In this document: positions 9,790 through 19,083 of the stretch, piece by piece
Numbering within the stretch: the stretch's first letter is position 1
How the letters are laid out: the number at the start of each line of letters is the position of its first letter
Source of the DNA: Bacteroidota bacterium
GTDB taxonomy: Bacteria; Bacteroidota; Bacteroidia; AKYH767-A; OLB10
Direction: 5' to 3'
Assembly: GCA_016713445.1 (NCBI GenBank)
Contig: JADJPB010000015.1
Location: forward strand, 1-64,000
Length of the DNA stretch: 64,000 nucleotides
Position numbers and translations under genes: made by a program
The notes under the pieces: model-generated
Databases searched by the model: none
What the model was told of the DNA's origin: nothing
The model's input: only the letters and a program-made list of their open reading frames with translations

Positions 9790-9885
9790 TTACTTTTATA
9801 AAGGGACTCCGAAAATACAGAATGCAATCGAATCATTCAGTTTGCTTTTAACAGATTTACTATTTTTACAAATAAAATACTTGCT

Positions 9886-10763
9886 ATGAAACGTTTACTG
9901 CTGACTTTCACTCTATTGAGTTTATTTTCTCTCTCAAATACTTGGGCTCAGACCGATTGTTGTGAAGTAACAGCAGCCGATGTACTCTCGTTTTCGGAAT
10001 TTGCCAATGACGAAAAATTCATTTCAAGTCATCTCTCGCCTTTACCTCTAGATTTTGAGCCTAAGGTTGGAAAGATGGTGAGTATGAAGACTGATGGAGG
10101 GAAGGAATTTGCTGTATTTGAAGTGAAATCAGGGAAAACAAATGGTGCACTTATCTTAATGTTCCACGAATGGTGGGGTTTGAATGATTATATCTTGCGC
10201 GAAGCCGAGAAATTACATATTGCAACCGGAGCGACGGTCTTGGCGGTTGATTTATATGATCGAAAAGTGGCTACCAATGCAGAAGAAGCAGCAAAGTTGA
10301 TGAAAAGTGTAGAAAAAGAAAGAGTAGAAGGAATAATCAAAGCTTGTATTGACTACGGAGGAAAGTTTTCGCGTATACAAACTATAGGTTGGTGTATGGG
10401 TGGTGGATGGGTTTACAAGCGTCTATTTTGGCAGGACAACAAGGTTATGGCTGTGTCATTTACTATGGAATGCCGGAATTGGAAAAGGAAAAATTGGCGT
10501 TATTGGGTGGACCTGTTCTTGGTCTATATGCTGCCAAGGATGCCTGGATTACCCCTCAGCTTGTGGATGAGTTTGATGAAAATATGAAAATCGTCCAAAA
10601 GAAATTTACGAAACATATTTTTGATGCCGATCATGCATTTGCAAATCCCAGCAACCCCAAGTACGATAAAGTTGCTACAGCAAAAGCCAATGAATTGGTG
10701 ATAAAGTTTTTGAAAGAAAATTTTAATATTCCCCTAAAGAAACCAACGCTAGAGAAAAAGTAA
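9886..10763 (+). CDS. Secreted dienelactone hydrolase family protein (frame broken once)
   Basis: An alpha/beta hydrolase with a signal peptide (MKRLLLTFTLLSLFSL...TWAQ). The catalytic triad of dienelactone hydrolases is visible: Cys170 in GWCMGGG, Asp in YAAKDAWI and His in DADHAFANP. The second and third residues are reached only after a frame change at 10409-10411, where GGATGGG lacks one G: the first frame drifts to a stop at 10587 while the true frame continues to 10763. The corrected protein is ~292 residues. Such enzymes hydrolyse lactones or esters; the periplasmic substrate is unknown. It stands alone between the EVE gene and aconitase. Confidence 0.88.
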
Positions 10764-11186
10764 CTTATTGTAATTCCGTAGGTTGCTAACTGTATTTCGT
10801 GTGCTTTTAATTCTGTTTTTGGGTAGATGGTCTTATCGATATTTTTAAAATATTTCTTCCTTATTTTGAAAGTTGCAACCTCGAAATTCCGTATCTTCGC
10901 ACCACGTAGAAGAGGTTAGTTGTTAGTGGTTAGATTTTAGATTATTCTTCTTTAAATCTAAAATTTATCACTTAATATTTTAGATCTGCGAGATTTAAAT
11001 CTAATTGTAAAGCCAAATAACTAAAATGTGTCCCGAAGAATTACAGGATATGCACTTCTAATCGAGAAACCTCGCGACTAACATCTAATCGCGAAGTCTC
11101 ACAACCAACAACCAACAACCAACAACTAACCTCCAATTCTGATCGCGAAGCCTCGCGACTTAATTCCTAATTCTTAATTAAAAAAA
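10764..11186. other. Intergenic region upstream of aconitase with TCGCGAAGCCTCGCGA copies
   Basis: There is no gene here. A possible -7 element TATCTTCG lies at 10892-10899 with a weak upstream TTG. Further on are three forms of a palindromic repeat: two degenerate (11062-11077, 11089-11104) and one perfect TCGCGAAGCCTCGCGA (11143-11158). A CAACCAACAAC tandem lies at ~11102-11128. The leader to the aconitase ATG would be close to 290 bases. Confidence 0.55.
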
Positions 11187-13452
11187 ATGGTATTCGACCT
11201 CGACATGATTCAAAAAGTGTATGCTGGCTTTCCAAGCAAAGTAGCAGCTGCACGCGCCTTAACCGGTACTCCTTTAACGCTCGCTGAAAAAATTCTGTAC
11301 TCTCATCTTTCAGAAGGACTTCCGCAAAAAGCATTTGTTCGAGGGAAGGATTATGTTGATTTTAATCCAGATCGTGTTGCGATGCAAGACGCAACCGCAC
11401 AAATGGCTTTGTTGCAATTCATGCAGGCAGGTCGTCCTAAAGTGGCTGTGCCTTCAACGGTGCATTGCGATCACCTGATTCAGGCGGAGACAGGTGCTAC
11501 TGCCGACTTAACAAAAGCACTGGATAAGAATAAAGAAGTTTTTGGATTTCTTTCATCCGTTTCGAATAAGTACGGAATCGGTTTTTGGAAACCAGGAGCA
11601 GGAATTATTCACCAAGTAATTCTAGAAAATTATGCTTTCCCAGGTGCTATGATGATTGGTACCGATAGTCATACCGTAAATGCGGGTGGACTTGGAATGG
11701 TAGCTATTGGAGTAGGAGGGCGGATGCTTGTGATGTGATGGCTGGTTTACCTTGGGAGCTGAAGTTTCCAAAGTTGATTGGTGTGAAGTTGACAGGAAAA
11801 ATGAGCGGTTGGACATCTGCAAAAGATGTTATTTTAAAAGTAGCTGGAATCTTAACCGTGAAAGGTGGTACCGATGCGATTGTTGAATATTTTGGTCCAG
11901 GTGCCGATAGTATTTCTTGTACCGGCAAAGGAACCATCTGTAATATGGGTGCTGAAATTGGAGCCACTACTTCCATCTTCTGTTACGATGAAAAGATGGC
12001 TGAATACCTTCGTGGTACTAGCCGTAAAGCAGTAGCTGATTTAGCAGATGGCATCAAAGAACATTTGCGCGGCGATGATGAAGTGTACGCAAATCCTGAA
12101 ATGTATTTTGATCAAGTAATCGAAATTAATTTAGATGAATTAGAACCGCATATCAACGGACCTTTCACTCCAGATTTAGCATGGCCGCTGAGTAAATTTG
12201 CTGCGGCTGTGAAAGAAAATGGATGGCCAGCAACGTTAGAAGTAGGTTTGATTGGTTCATGTACCAATTCATCGTATGAAGATATCAGCCGTGCTGCTTC
12301 GTTAGCAGATCAAGCCGTGAAGAATGGGTTGAAGGCGAAGAGTGAATTTACAATTACTCCCGGATCAGAATTAGTGCGCCATACTATTGAACGCGATGGT
12401 TTCTTGTCTACTTTCGATAAGATGGGTGGAGTAGTATTGGCAAATGCTTGCGGTCCTTGTATTGGACAATGGGCTCGACACACTACCAGACCCTAATCGT
12501 AAAAATTCAATCATCACTTCTTTCAATCGTAATTTTGCAAAGCGTAATGATGGAAATCCAAATACACATGCATTCGTAGCCTCTCCTGAAATTGTAACTG
12601 CATTGGCAATTGCAGGATCTTACTTTTAATCCGATGACGGATTATTTGACGAACGACAAAGGCGAGAAAATTAAATTAGCTGAACCCAAGGTCCAGAAAT
12701 GCCACCACAAGGTTTCTCTGTAGAAGATGCAGGATATCAAGCACCTGCTGCGGATGGATCCTCTGTGAAAAATTGAGGTGAGTCCAACGAGTGATCGTCT
12801 GCAATTGTTAGATCCATTCGCTGCGTGGGAAGGCATCGATTTAAAAGGATTGAAGTTGCTCATTAAAGCAAAAGGAAAATGCACAACGGACCATATCTCC
12901 ATGGCTGGTCCTTGGTTAAAGTATCGCGGACATTTGGACAACATCAGCAACAACATGTTGATTGGAGCCATGAATTTCTTCAATGAAAAAACGGATTCAG
13001 TAAAAAATCAATTGACTGGTGAATACGGTGCAGTTCCTGCTGTGCAAAGAGCTTATAAGGCGCAGAACATCGGATCTATCGTGGTGGGTGATGAAAACTA
13101 CGGAGAAGGTTCTTCTCGTGAACATGCCGCCATGGAACCTCGTCATTTAGGGGTTCGTGCCATCTTAGTAAAATCATTTGCTCGTATCCACGAAACGAAT
13201 TTGAAGAAACAAGGAATGTTAGGGTTGACCTTTGCAAACAAAGAAGACTACAATAAAATTTTAGAAGACGATGTCATCGATATCCTAGGCTTGACTTCTT
13301 TCGCTCCAGGTAAGCAACTCACCATCCAATTAAATCATAAGGATGGCACAGCAGAAACGATCCAAGTAAATCATACCTACAATGAAAACCAAATTGAATG
13401 GTTTAAAGCAGGTGGCGCCTTAAACATCATCCGCTCTCAAGTAGGTGCTTAA
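11187..13452 (+). CDS. acn: Aconitate hydratase (five frame breaks)
   Basis: Aconitase interconverts citrate and isocitrate in the TCA cycle with a [4Fe-4S] cluster. Across the breaks the protein is ~755 residues, as in the mitochondrial-type family. Cluster ligands are visible in [11 protein letters not shown] and [10 protein letters not shown]. Substrate motifs include [15 protein letters not shown] and, in the C-terminal swivel domain, [17 protein letters not shown]. Breaks are at 11718-11720 (one G missing), ~12480-12495, 12615-12618 (probably a GA pair missing), 12690-12691 (one G missing) and 12768-12772 (one A extra). Open pieces are 11187-11738, 11735-12496, 12444-12629 and 12778-13452, and the short stretches between them also translate as aconitase once shifted. 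Five independent breaks in a central enzyme favour sequence error, but this is the densest cluster in the window. Confidence 0.93.
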
Positions 13453-13492
13453 TTCATAGAATATATTTAAAAATAAAATTAATTTATTTTAG

Positions 13493-13529
13493 CTGCTCAG
13501 TAGTGTATTCTACTGGGCAGTTTTTTTTT
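13493..13529 (+). terminator. Rho-independent terminator after aconitase
   Basis: CTGCTCAGTAG (13493-13503) pairs with CTACTGGGCAG (13510-13520), with one T-G wobble and a 6-base loop, followed by nine T. It lies ~40 bases after the aconitase stop. Confidence 0.85.
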
Positions 13530-13539
13530 CGTATGTTCC

Positions 13540-13925
13540 TTTCGAAAAAAATAAGCGTAGCGCAGCCTGCCTGCCGGCAGGCCTTAGCGAACTTTCGAGG
13601 AATATTCGTCGGCAAAACTTTGCGGCTTTGTGCCTTAGCGAGAAACTTTAGCGTAGCGCAGCCTCGGCGAACTAAGCTAAGCACAACCTTCTTCGGCCTT
13701 CGCGCCTTTTTAACCTGAGCTCTCAGAGTTTGCCGAAGGGAGCTTTCCGAGGTCGCGAAGCCTCGCGAGCGAGAAACTTTAGCAAGAAAAATGCGACCGA
13801 ATGGCTTAGCGCCTTCGCGTCTTTGCGAGAAACTTTAGCGTAGCGCAGCCTCTGCGAACTAAGCATAGCGCAGCCTTCTTCGGCCCCCGCGCCTCCAGAA
13901 AATTCAGAGAGAAAAAAGCGATTGA
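13540..13925. repeat. Mosaic of intergenic repeat words
   Basis: This gap is almost entirely repeat: GCGTAGCGCAGCCT at ~13555, 13651 and 13838; a CCTGCCTGCCGGCAGG palindrome at 13566-13581 (also at 20917); TCGCGAAGCCTCGCGA at 13753-13768; and AAAAATGCGACCGAATGGCTTAGCGCC at ~13787, the same phrase as the tandem array at 3853-4145. The order of words is shuffled relative to the other loci. Open frames on both strands here (13484-13718) are translations of the repeats. Confidence 0.7.
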
Positions 13926-14028
13926 ATGGCTTTTCATCTTTGTACTTTAAAAGAGGAATGTTGTTCTTGGCTCAACAATTTTACGTATTTTTTATAATTG
14001 CCTGAAAATAATTTTCTATTTTTATTGA

Positions 14029-14736
14029 ATGAAAATTCGTCCACTTCTCTATATTAGTTTTTTATTTGTAATCGCAGCTTGTAAAAAAGATAAAGAGTCA
14101 GATTCTGCTCCTAGTATTAGTTTTACGACAACAAGTGGATATAAAACTTCGCTTCCTGTAAATGTAGTTTTTACCGCCAATTCTCCTTCGGCGGATAATA
14201 TTTCCTGGGATTTTGGAGATGGAACAACAGGGCAAGGATTCACAGTAAATCATACTTACACTGGTTTTGGATCCTATAATGTAACGGCGACCGCTACAAA
14301 AGGTGGATTGAGTGCTACGTATTCAAAAGACCTTGCAATTACCTTTTTTCGTCGTGCTGTAATTAAAAAAATTGATGTCTTACAAACACCAGCGCTCAAA
14401 CCCGGGGGCATCGATTGGGATCCCGGAAATTTTCCAGACTTGACTTATGATATTGTATTTCCCGGCGACACCACTTATGTGAGCGGAACTGTATTAAATA
14501 ATGCTGAAACGGGATCGTTCAATGTCATTCCATCACAAGGAACTTTTATATTCAATGAAGATGTAAAATTTGACATCTATGACAAAGATGTTGGCAATGT
14601 ACCCGATAAAGAATTGATGGGTATAGTTCGCTTTAAATTTATTAGTGTATTGCCCGACACCACCGTTTACGTAGACAGCGTTCAAGTAAACTCAGGCGCG
14701 TTGAGATTGATGCTGAAATTTGAGTTTCAGTTGTAG
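14029..14736 (+). CDS. PKD domain lipoprotein
   Basis: A 235-residue protein with a lipoprotein signal peptide (hydrophobic ISFLFVIAAC, lipobox Cys near residue 18, followed by KKDKESD). Acidic and polar residues after Cys are typical of surface-exposed Bacteroidota lipoproteins. A PKD domain follows at ~30-105 (ISWDFGDGTTGQG, NHTYTGFGSYNVT). The C-terminal ~120 residues look like a beta-sandwich with FDIYDKD, which may bind calcium in a C2-like way. PKD domains usually mediate carbohydrate or protein contacts. The target is unknown. Confidence 0.8.
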   Translation: MKIRPLLYISFLFVIAACKKDKESDSAPSISFTTTSGYKTSLPVNVVFTANSPSADNISWDFGDGTTGQGFTVNHTYTGFGSYNVTATATKGGLSATYSKDLAITFFRRAVIKKIDVLQTPALKPGGIDWDPGNFPDLTYDIVFPGDTTYVSGTVLNNAETGSFNVIPSQGTFIFNEDVKFDIYDKDVGNVPDKELMGIVRFKFISVLPDTTVYVDSVQVNSGALRLMLKFEFQL

Positions 14737-14881
14737 AGGGATTTTAGTGTTTTATAGTTCGGTTTCTTGGCTGAATAAATACGACGAAAGTAGTTTGTTG
14801 TCGTCTATATGGCTCCTATTTGCTATACCCAAAATCGAGATCCATTTTTTTCCTACCTTAGCCAAACATTACATATGTTCG

Positions 14882-16633
14882 ATGCAAACTACACAAAATA
14901 AAATTTTCACAATCAGTAATTTATTTCCAAAAGCATTCTTGGTAAGAATTAGCAACCTTGTCCTTATAACGATGTTCCTGTATATCATTTTGCCAATTCA
15001 TAGTTTTTCTCAAGGCTGCTGGACACAATTAGCAGATATGCCCCAAGCTCGATACAATCTTGTTTCATTTGAAATTGCGGATACAGGTTATGTGGTAACA
15101 GGACAATCGGCAGGCGGAACATTTCGAAATGAATTCTTCAAGTATGATCCGAACTTGAATCAATGGACACAACTTGCAAATTTTCCTGGTACTGCGCGAA
15201 CAGGGTCAGTTGGATTTAGTATAAATGGAAAAGGATATGTAGGAACTGGCAGAGACAATAACGGCAACACCGATCAGTTTTGGGAATATGATCCTCTCTT
15301 AAACAGCTGGACACAAAAAGCAAGTTTTCCTCCCGGGAATCGTGAAAGTGCTACGGGATTCTCTATAGGAAACAAAGGATATGTCGGCATGGGTCTCAAT
15401 GGAACCACCAAAACAGATTTTTATGAATACGATCCACTCACAAATACGTGGGCACAAAAAGCAAATTTTCCAGTAGCGATTGGTCGACATGCCGCTGTGG
15501 GATTTTCTATTGGCAGCAAAGGATATGTTGGTACAGGATATCACAGTGGATTCACGAGAAACAACGATTTTTGGGAATATGATCCAACAACAGATGGTTG
15601 GTCGCAGTTGGCCAATGTGCCAGGTCCAGCAAGAGCAGATGCAGTGGGTTTTTCTACTTCGGGTTTAGGCTATGTTGGAACGGGAAATCAATACATGGAT
15701 TTTTATAGTTATGATGTAGGTAGCAATTCTTGGACACAAATTACAGATTATGGTCCTGGAAATAGAGAGAAAGCAACTGCTTTTGTTGTAAACAATATTG
15801 CCTATGTAGGCAGTGGTTTTTACCTCTCCATCAAATCCGATTGGTGGAAGTTGGATCCCGCTTCTATCGTGACCAATGCACCATTAATGGGTTGTGATAG
15901 TTTGTTGATTGATTCCATTTATTACGCTGCTGACACTTCTCTAATCACGACGGTACCTGGTGTTACTGCTAACGGTTGTGACAGTATATACATTCAGCCC
16001 ATCATCATCAATAATTCAACCTCGATAGTTCTTCCTCCCATCACCGAATGCGATAGTACACTGATAGGTGGAATTTATTTCAACAATGATACTACACTAA
16101 TTCAAAATCTTTCGAGTGTATTAACGGGTTGCGATTCGCTGGTAACAGTCGATCTCACCATAAATTTTGCAGATGTAACAGTAACCACTTTTCTTTATAC
16201 CATCACAGCAAACGCTACAGGAGCTGTTTACCAATGGCTCAATTGCGATAGTAACTATGCGGTAATTCCTGGTGAAACTTCGCAATCATTTTTAGTTGGA
16301 TCCAACGGAAATTTTGCGGTCGCGGTAACTGAGAATAATTGTACCGATACTTCAAGTTGTATAAACTTCACCGGGATTGGAATTGATGAGGTTTTAAATT
16401 CAATTCGCATTTCAATTTCTCCGAACCCGAGCTCGGGTAGTTTCTTTGTTTCTGCAGGTAATGAAGGTCAACTTAAAACTATTGAAGTTTTGAATTTGCT
16501 AGGAGAGATTATCGATGTGAAACAATCAACAAGTGCAGTCACACCGTTTGATGCGAAAGATCGTAAAGGTGTTTTCTTGGTTCGTTGTAGAGGAAATGGA
16601 TTTACAGCAATTGGACGCGTCGTATTGCTTTAG
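14882..16633 (+). CDS. Kelch-repeat protein with type IX secretion sorting domain
   Basis: I place the start at the ATG at 14882; the frame is open back to 14720 but that extension overlaps the previous gene and has no signal. From 14882 a signal peptide is seen (LVLITMFLYIILPIHSFSQ). Six or so Kelch repeats of ~48 residues follow, each with WTQLANFP, a Gly-rich KGYVGTG and an (F/Y)YDP motif, forming a beta-propeller. Two short modules with CDSLLIDSIYY-like motifs come next. The last ~75 residues are a type A sorting domain (ISISPNPSSGSFFV to the end), used for export through the T9SS and attachment to the surface. The protein is ~583 residues. Its ligand is unknown. Confidence 0.88.
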   Translation: MQTTQNKIFTISNLFPKAFLVRISNLVLITMFLYIILPIHSFSQGCWTQLADMPQARYNLVSFEIADTGYVVTGQSAGGTFRNEFFKYDPNLNQWTQLANFPGTARTGSVGFSINGKGYVGTGRDNNGNTDQFWEYDPLLNSWTQKASFPPGNRESATGFSIGNKGYVGMGLNGTTKTDFYEYDPLTNTWAQKANFPVAIGRHAAVGFSIGSKGYVGTGYHSGFTRNNDFWEYDPTTDGWSQLANVPGPARADAVGFSTSGLGYVGTGNQYMDFYSYDVGSNSWTQITDYGPGNREKATAFVVNNIAYVGSGFYLSIKSDWWKLDPASIVTNAPLMGCDSLLIDSIYYAADTSLITTVPGVTANGCDSIYIQPIIINNSTSIVLPPITECDSTLIGGIYFNNDTTLIQNLSSVLTGCDSLVTVDLTINFADVTVTTFLYTITANATGAVYQWLNCDSNYAVIPGETSQSFLVGSNGNFAVAVTENNCTDTSSCINFTGIGIDEVLNSIRISISPNPSSGSFFVSAGNEGQLKTIEVLNLLGEIIDVKQSTSAVTPFDAKDRKGVFLVRCRGNGFTAIGRVVLL

Positions 16634-16773
16634 AGTAAAAATTTTACTTGACAAAGCTTGATAATTCCATGCCGCTAGTTTCCGTTTCCCTATGAAATTG
16701 AACGATTTTGCCTCGATTTTCAAGGGTATCATCTCTAGTTCAAATCATTTAATTACTTTCGAATCGATTTACA

Positions 16774-18102
16774 ATGGAACCATACGCATTAGGGAATAAG
16801 AAAGTGGTCCGCGCCTGGACCTTTTACGATTGGGCAAACTCTGCCTATTCATTCGTCATTAGCTCTGCATTGTTTCCAATTTATTTCAGTGCCATCGCAC
16901 ATTCGAATGGCGCAAATGAAGTTCGCTTTTTAGGTAGGACCTATAACCCAGAGTCATTGCAATCGTACGCCATCTCTTTTGCTTTTTTAGTGATTGCATT
17001 AATTTCTCCCATGTTATCTTCCATCGCCGATTACAGCGGACAAAAGAAGAAGTTTATGTATTTCTTCTCCACCTTGGGTGCGATTTCATGTTCCTTGCTT
17101 TGGTTTTTTGAAGGAGCCGATACATTATGGGTGGGAATAACTTGCTCCTTGTTTGCCGCTATCGGTTATGCAGGAAGTATTGTTTTCTATAACGCTTACC
17201 TTCCCGAAATTGCAGTGGCCGCCGATCAAGATCGAATCAGTGCACGTGGATTTTCAATGGGCTATATCGGTTCTTCTCTACTTTTGATTTTTAATCTCAC
17301 CATGATTATGTTTCCTGAATGGTATGGAAATATTAGCAGTGGATTTGCCATGCGATTTTCGTTTTTACTCGTAGGGGTTTGGTGGTTTTTATTTGCGCAG
17401 TATTCTTTCAATGGACTTCCTAAAGATCCTGCGAATTCGCCCATCAAAAGAGATATTCTGAAAAAAGGATACCGTGAATTAAGAATGGTATGGAATCAAT
17501 TAAATGAAACGCCTTACTTGAAAGCATTTCTGATTGCATTTTTCTTTTATAATACGGCGGTACAAACCATCATGTATTTAGCAACGTTATTTGGTGTGCA
17601 AGAAATTGCGTGGGCCGATGAAGAGAGCAAACAAAGCGGATTGATAGTCTGTATCTTGTTGATTCAGTTTGTTGCCATTGGTGGCGCTTATTTGTTCTCC
17701 TTCCTCAGCAGTAAATTAGGAAATATAAAGGCGCTTATCATTTCATTACTCGTGTGGATGGTGATCTGCTTGGGTGTTTATTTCTTCGTGTACGTTCCCC
17801 TCGATTTTTACATCACTGCCGCCTTGGTCGGACTCGTAATGGGAGGAGTTCAATCACTCAGCCGCTCTACGTATTCTAAAATGTTGCCTCCCACCAAGGA
17901 TCATGCTTCTTATTTTAGTTTTTATGATGTCTGTGATAAAGTTGGAACTGTTTTAGGTACTTTTGTCTTCGGTTACGTGAATGAAGTTACAGGCAGCATG
18001 CGCAACTCGATAGTTGCATTGGTCGTGTTCTTCGTGATTGGAATTGTTCTTCTAAGACGCGTTAATAAGTTAAATTGGTATTCTTTAAAATTGAATAAAT
18101 AA
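16774..18102 (+). CDS. MFS transporter, UMF1/Atg22-like family
   Basis: A 442-residue inner-membrane protein with about twelve hydrophobic helices. The N-terminus RAWTFYDWANSAYSFVISSA is the strongly conserved UMF1 signature, and the first cytoplasmic loop holds SSIADYSGQKKKFM, the MFS loop motif. GGVQSLSRSTYSKMLP near the end is also typical. The family is related to yeast Atg22 vacuolar amino-acid exporters; bacterial substrates are not established. The stop is followed after 2 bases by the GTG of the next gene, so the two are probably co-transcribed. Confidence 0.9.
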   Translation: MEPYALGNKKVVRAWTFYDWANSAYSFVISSALFPIYFSAIAHSNGANEVRFLGRTYNPESLQSYAISFAFLVIALISPMLSSIADYSGQKKKFMYFFSTLGAISCSLLWFFEGADTLWVGITCSLFAAIGYAGSIVFYNAYLPEIAVAADQDRISARGFSMGYIGSSLLLIFNLTMIMFPEWYGNISSGFAMRFSFLLVGVWWFLFAQYSFNGLPKDPANSPIKRDILKKGYRELRMVWNQLNETPYLKAFLIAFFFYNTAVQTIMYLATLFGVQEIAWADEESKQSGLIVCILLIQFVAIGGAYLFSFLSSKLGNIKALIISLLVWMVICLGVYFFVYVPLDFYITAALVGLVMGGVQSLSRSTYSKMLPPTKDHASYFSFYDVCDKVGTVLGTFVFGYVNEVTGSMRNSIVALVVFFVIGIVLLRRVNKLNWYSLKLNK

Positions 18103-18104
18103 TT

Positions 18105-18827
18105 GTGATTGTAGATTTATACATACCTTGTTACATCGATCAGTATCAACCTGAGATTGCACGAAACACATTGAAGTTATTGCAAAAGGTTGGCTGTGGC
18201 GTGAATTATAATATTGAACAAACTTGTTGTGGTCAGCCGGCTTTTGAAGATGGTTTTCGCGATGCCTGCAAGGAAGTAGGAGAGAAGTTGATTCGTGAAT
18301 TCCAGGATGAGCGTTACATCGTTTGTCCAGGCCCAGGATGTGTAAAAACCATTCGAAATTATTATCCGGCATTGTTTCATAATTCAGCACTACACAATGA
18401 ATATAAACTCGTACAGAAGAATTTTTTCGAGCTGAGCGATTTTTTAGTCTCTGTATTAAATGCGAGTGATATTGGCGCCATTTATAAAGCAAAGGCCGTA
18501 GTGCACAACTCTTGCACACTTCCTCAAGATCCAGCAAAATAGAGTGCACAACTCACCCTGCTGCGCAAAGTGAAAGATCTTGAGATTGTTGATCCATTAG
18601 ATGCTTGGCCTGGTTGCGGCATGGGCGGTGGACTCGATCGCAAAAATGAAGCACTAACTGTCGGCATGGCCGAAGAATTTTTCAAAGCCATTTCATACAC
18701 CGGCGCCGATACCGTCATCACTAACGATCCTTTGTGTTTAATGCACCTTCAAGGCGTCATCGACAAAAATAATCTTCCTCTTAAAGTGATCCACTTGGCG
18801 GATGTGCTTGCTAGTGGATGGGAGTGA
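18105..18827 (+). CDS. LutA/GlcF-like (Fe-S)-binding protein with in-frame TAG
   Basis: The product matches the ~240-residue CCG-domain family (LutA, YkgE), a subunit of lactate or glycolate oxidoreductases. The first CCG domain is complete: CYIDQ...VGC...QTCCGQPAFEDGF...CPGPGCVKTIRN. The second begins at HNSCTLPQD, is interrupted by a TAG at 18540-18542, and resumes in the same frame as LTLLRKVKDLEIVDP, PGCGMGGGLD, TNDPLCLMHLQG and HLADVLASGW. The usual CCGFGG of the second domain reads GCGMGG here, so one cluster-ligand Cys is replaced by Gly. No LutB or LutC gene is adjacent. Either this is a decaying gene, or the TAG is an error and the variant ligand set is real. The start is a GTG two bases after the UMF1 stop. 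Confidence 0.8.
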
Positions 18828-19083
18828 AATTACAAGGGACGCGAAAAGCGAATAAGCACGTCGCGAGGCTTCGCGATGCGAAAAAATGCGAATCGATTTT
18901 ATTAGTTTATTCCCAAGTAAAAATCCGTGAAAATCCGTTTATTCCGTGTCATCCGCGTTCAAACATTGTAGAACATTTAGGAAAGAAAATTAATCATATA
19001 AAATCATCGAAGCTTCGCGATCATAATAAATCTCTGTTCCATCAGGTTTTAATTGATGCGATAAATATTATTAAGCTAAAACT
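18828..19083. repeat. Intergenic repeats: TCGCGAGGCTTCGCGA and AATCCGTGAAAATCCG
   Basis: The palindromic repeat appears here in reverse orientation (18861-18876). A 40-bp phrase follows at 18921-18960, with two AATCCGTG/AATCCGTT halves and a CGTGTCATCCGCG tail. The phrase recurs at 34601-34670, where it is split by about 30 bases. A TCGAAGCTTCGCGA variant lies at 19007-19020. No gene is seen. Confidence 0.65.

Noticed and set aside
13484..13718. Open frames of 66-71 codons on both strands after aconitase
   Set aside because: They cover the terminator and the repeat mosaic and mirror each other.
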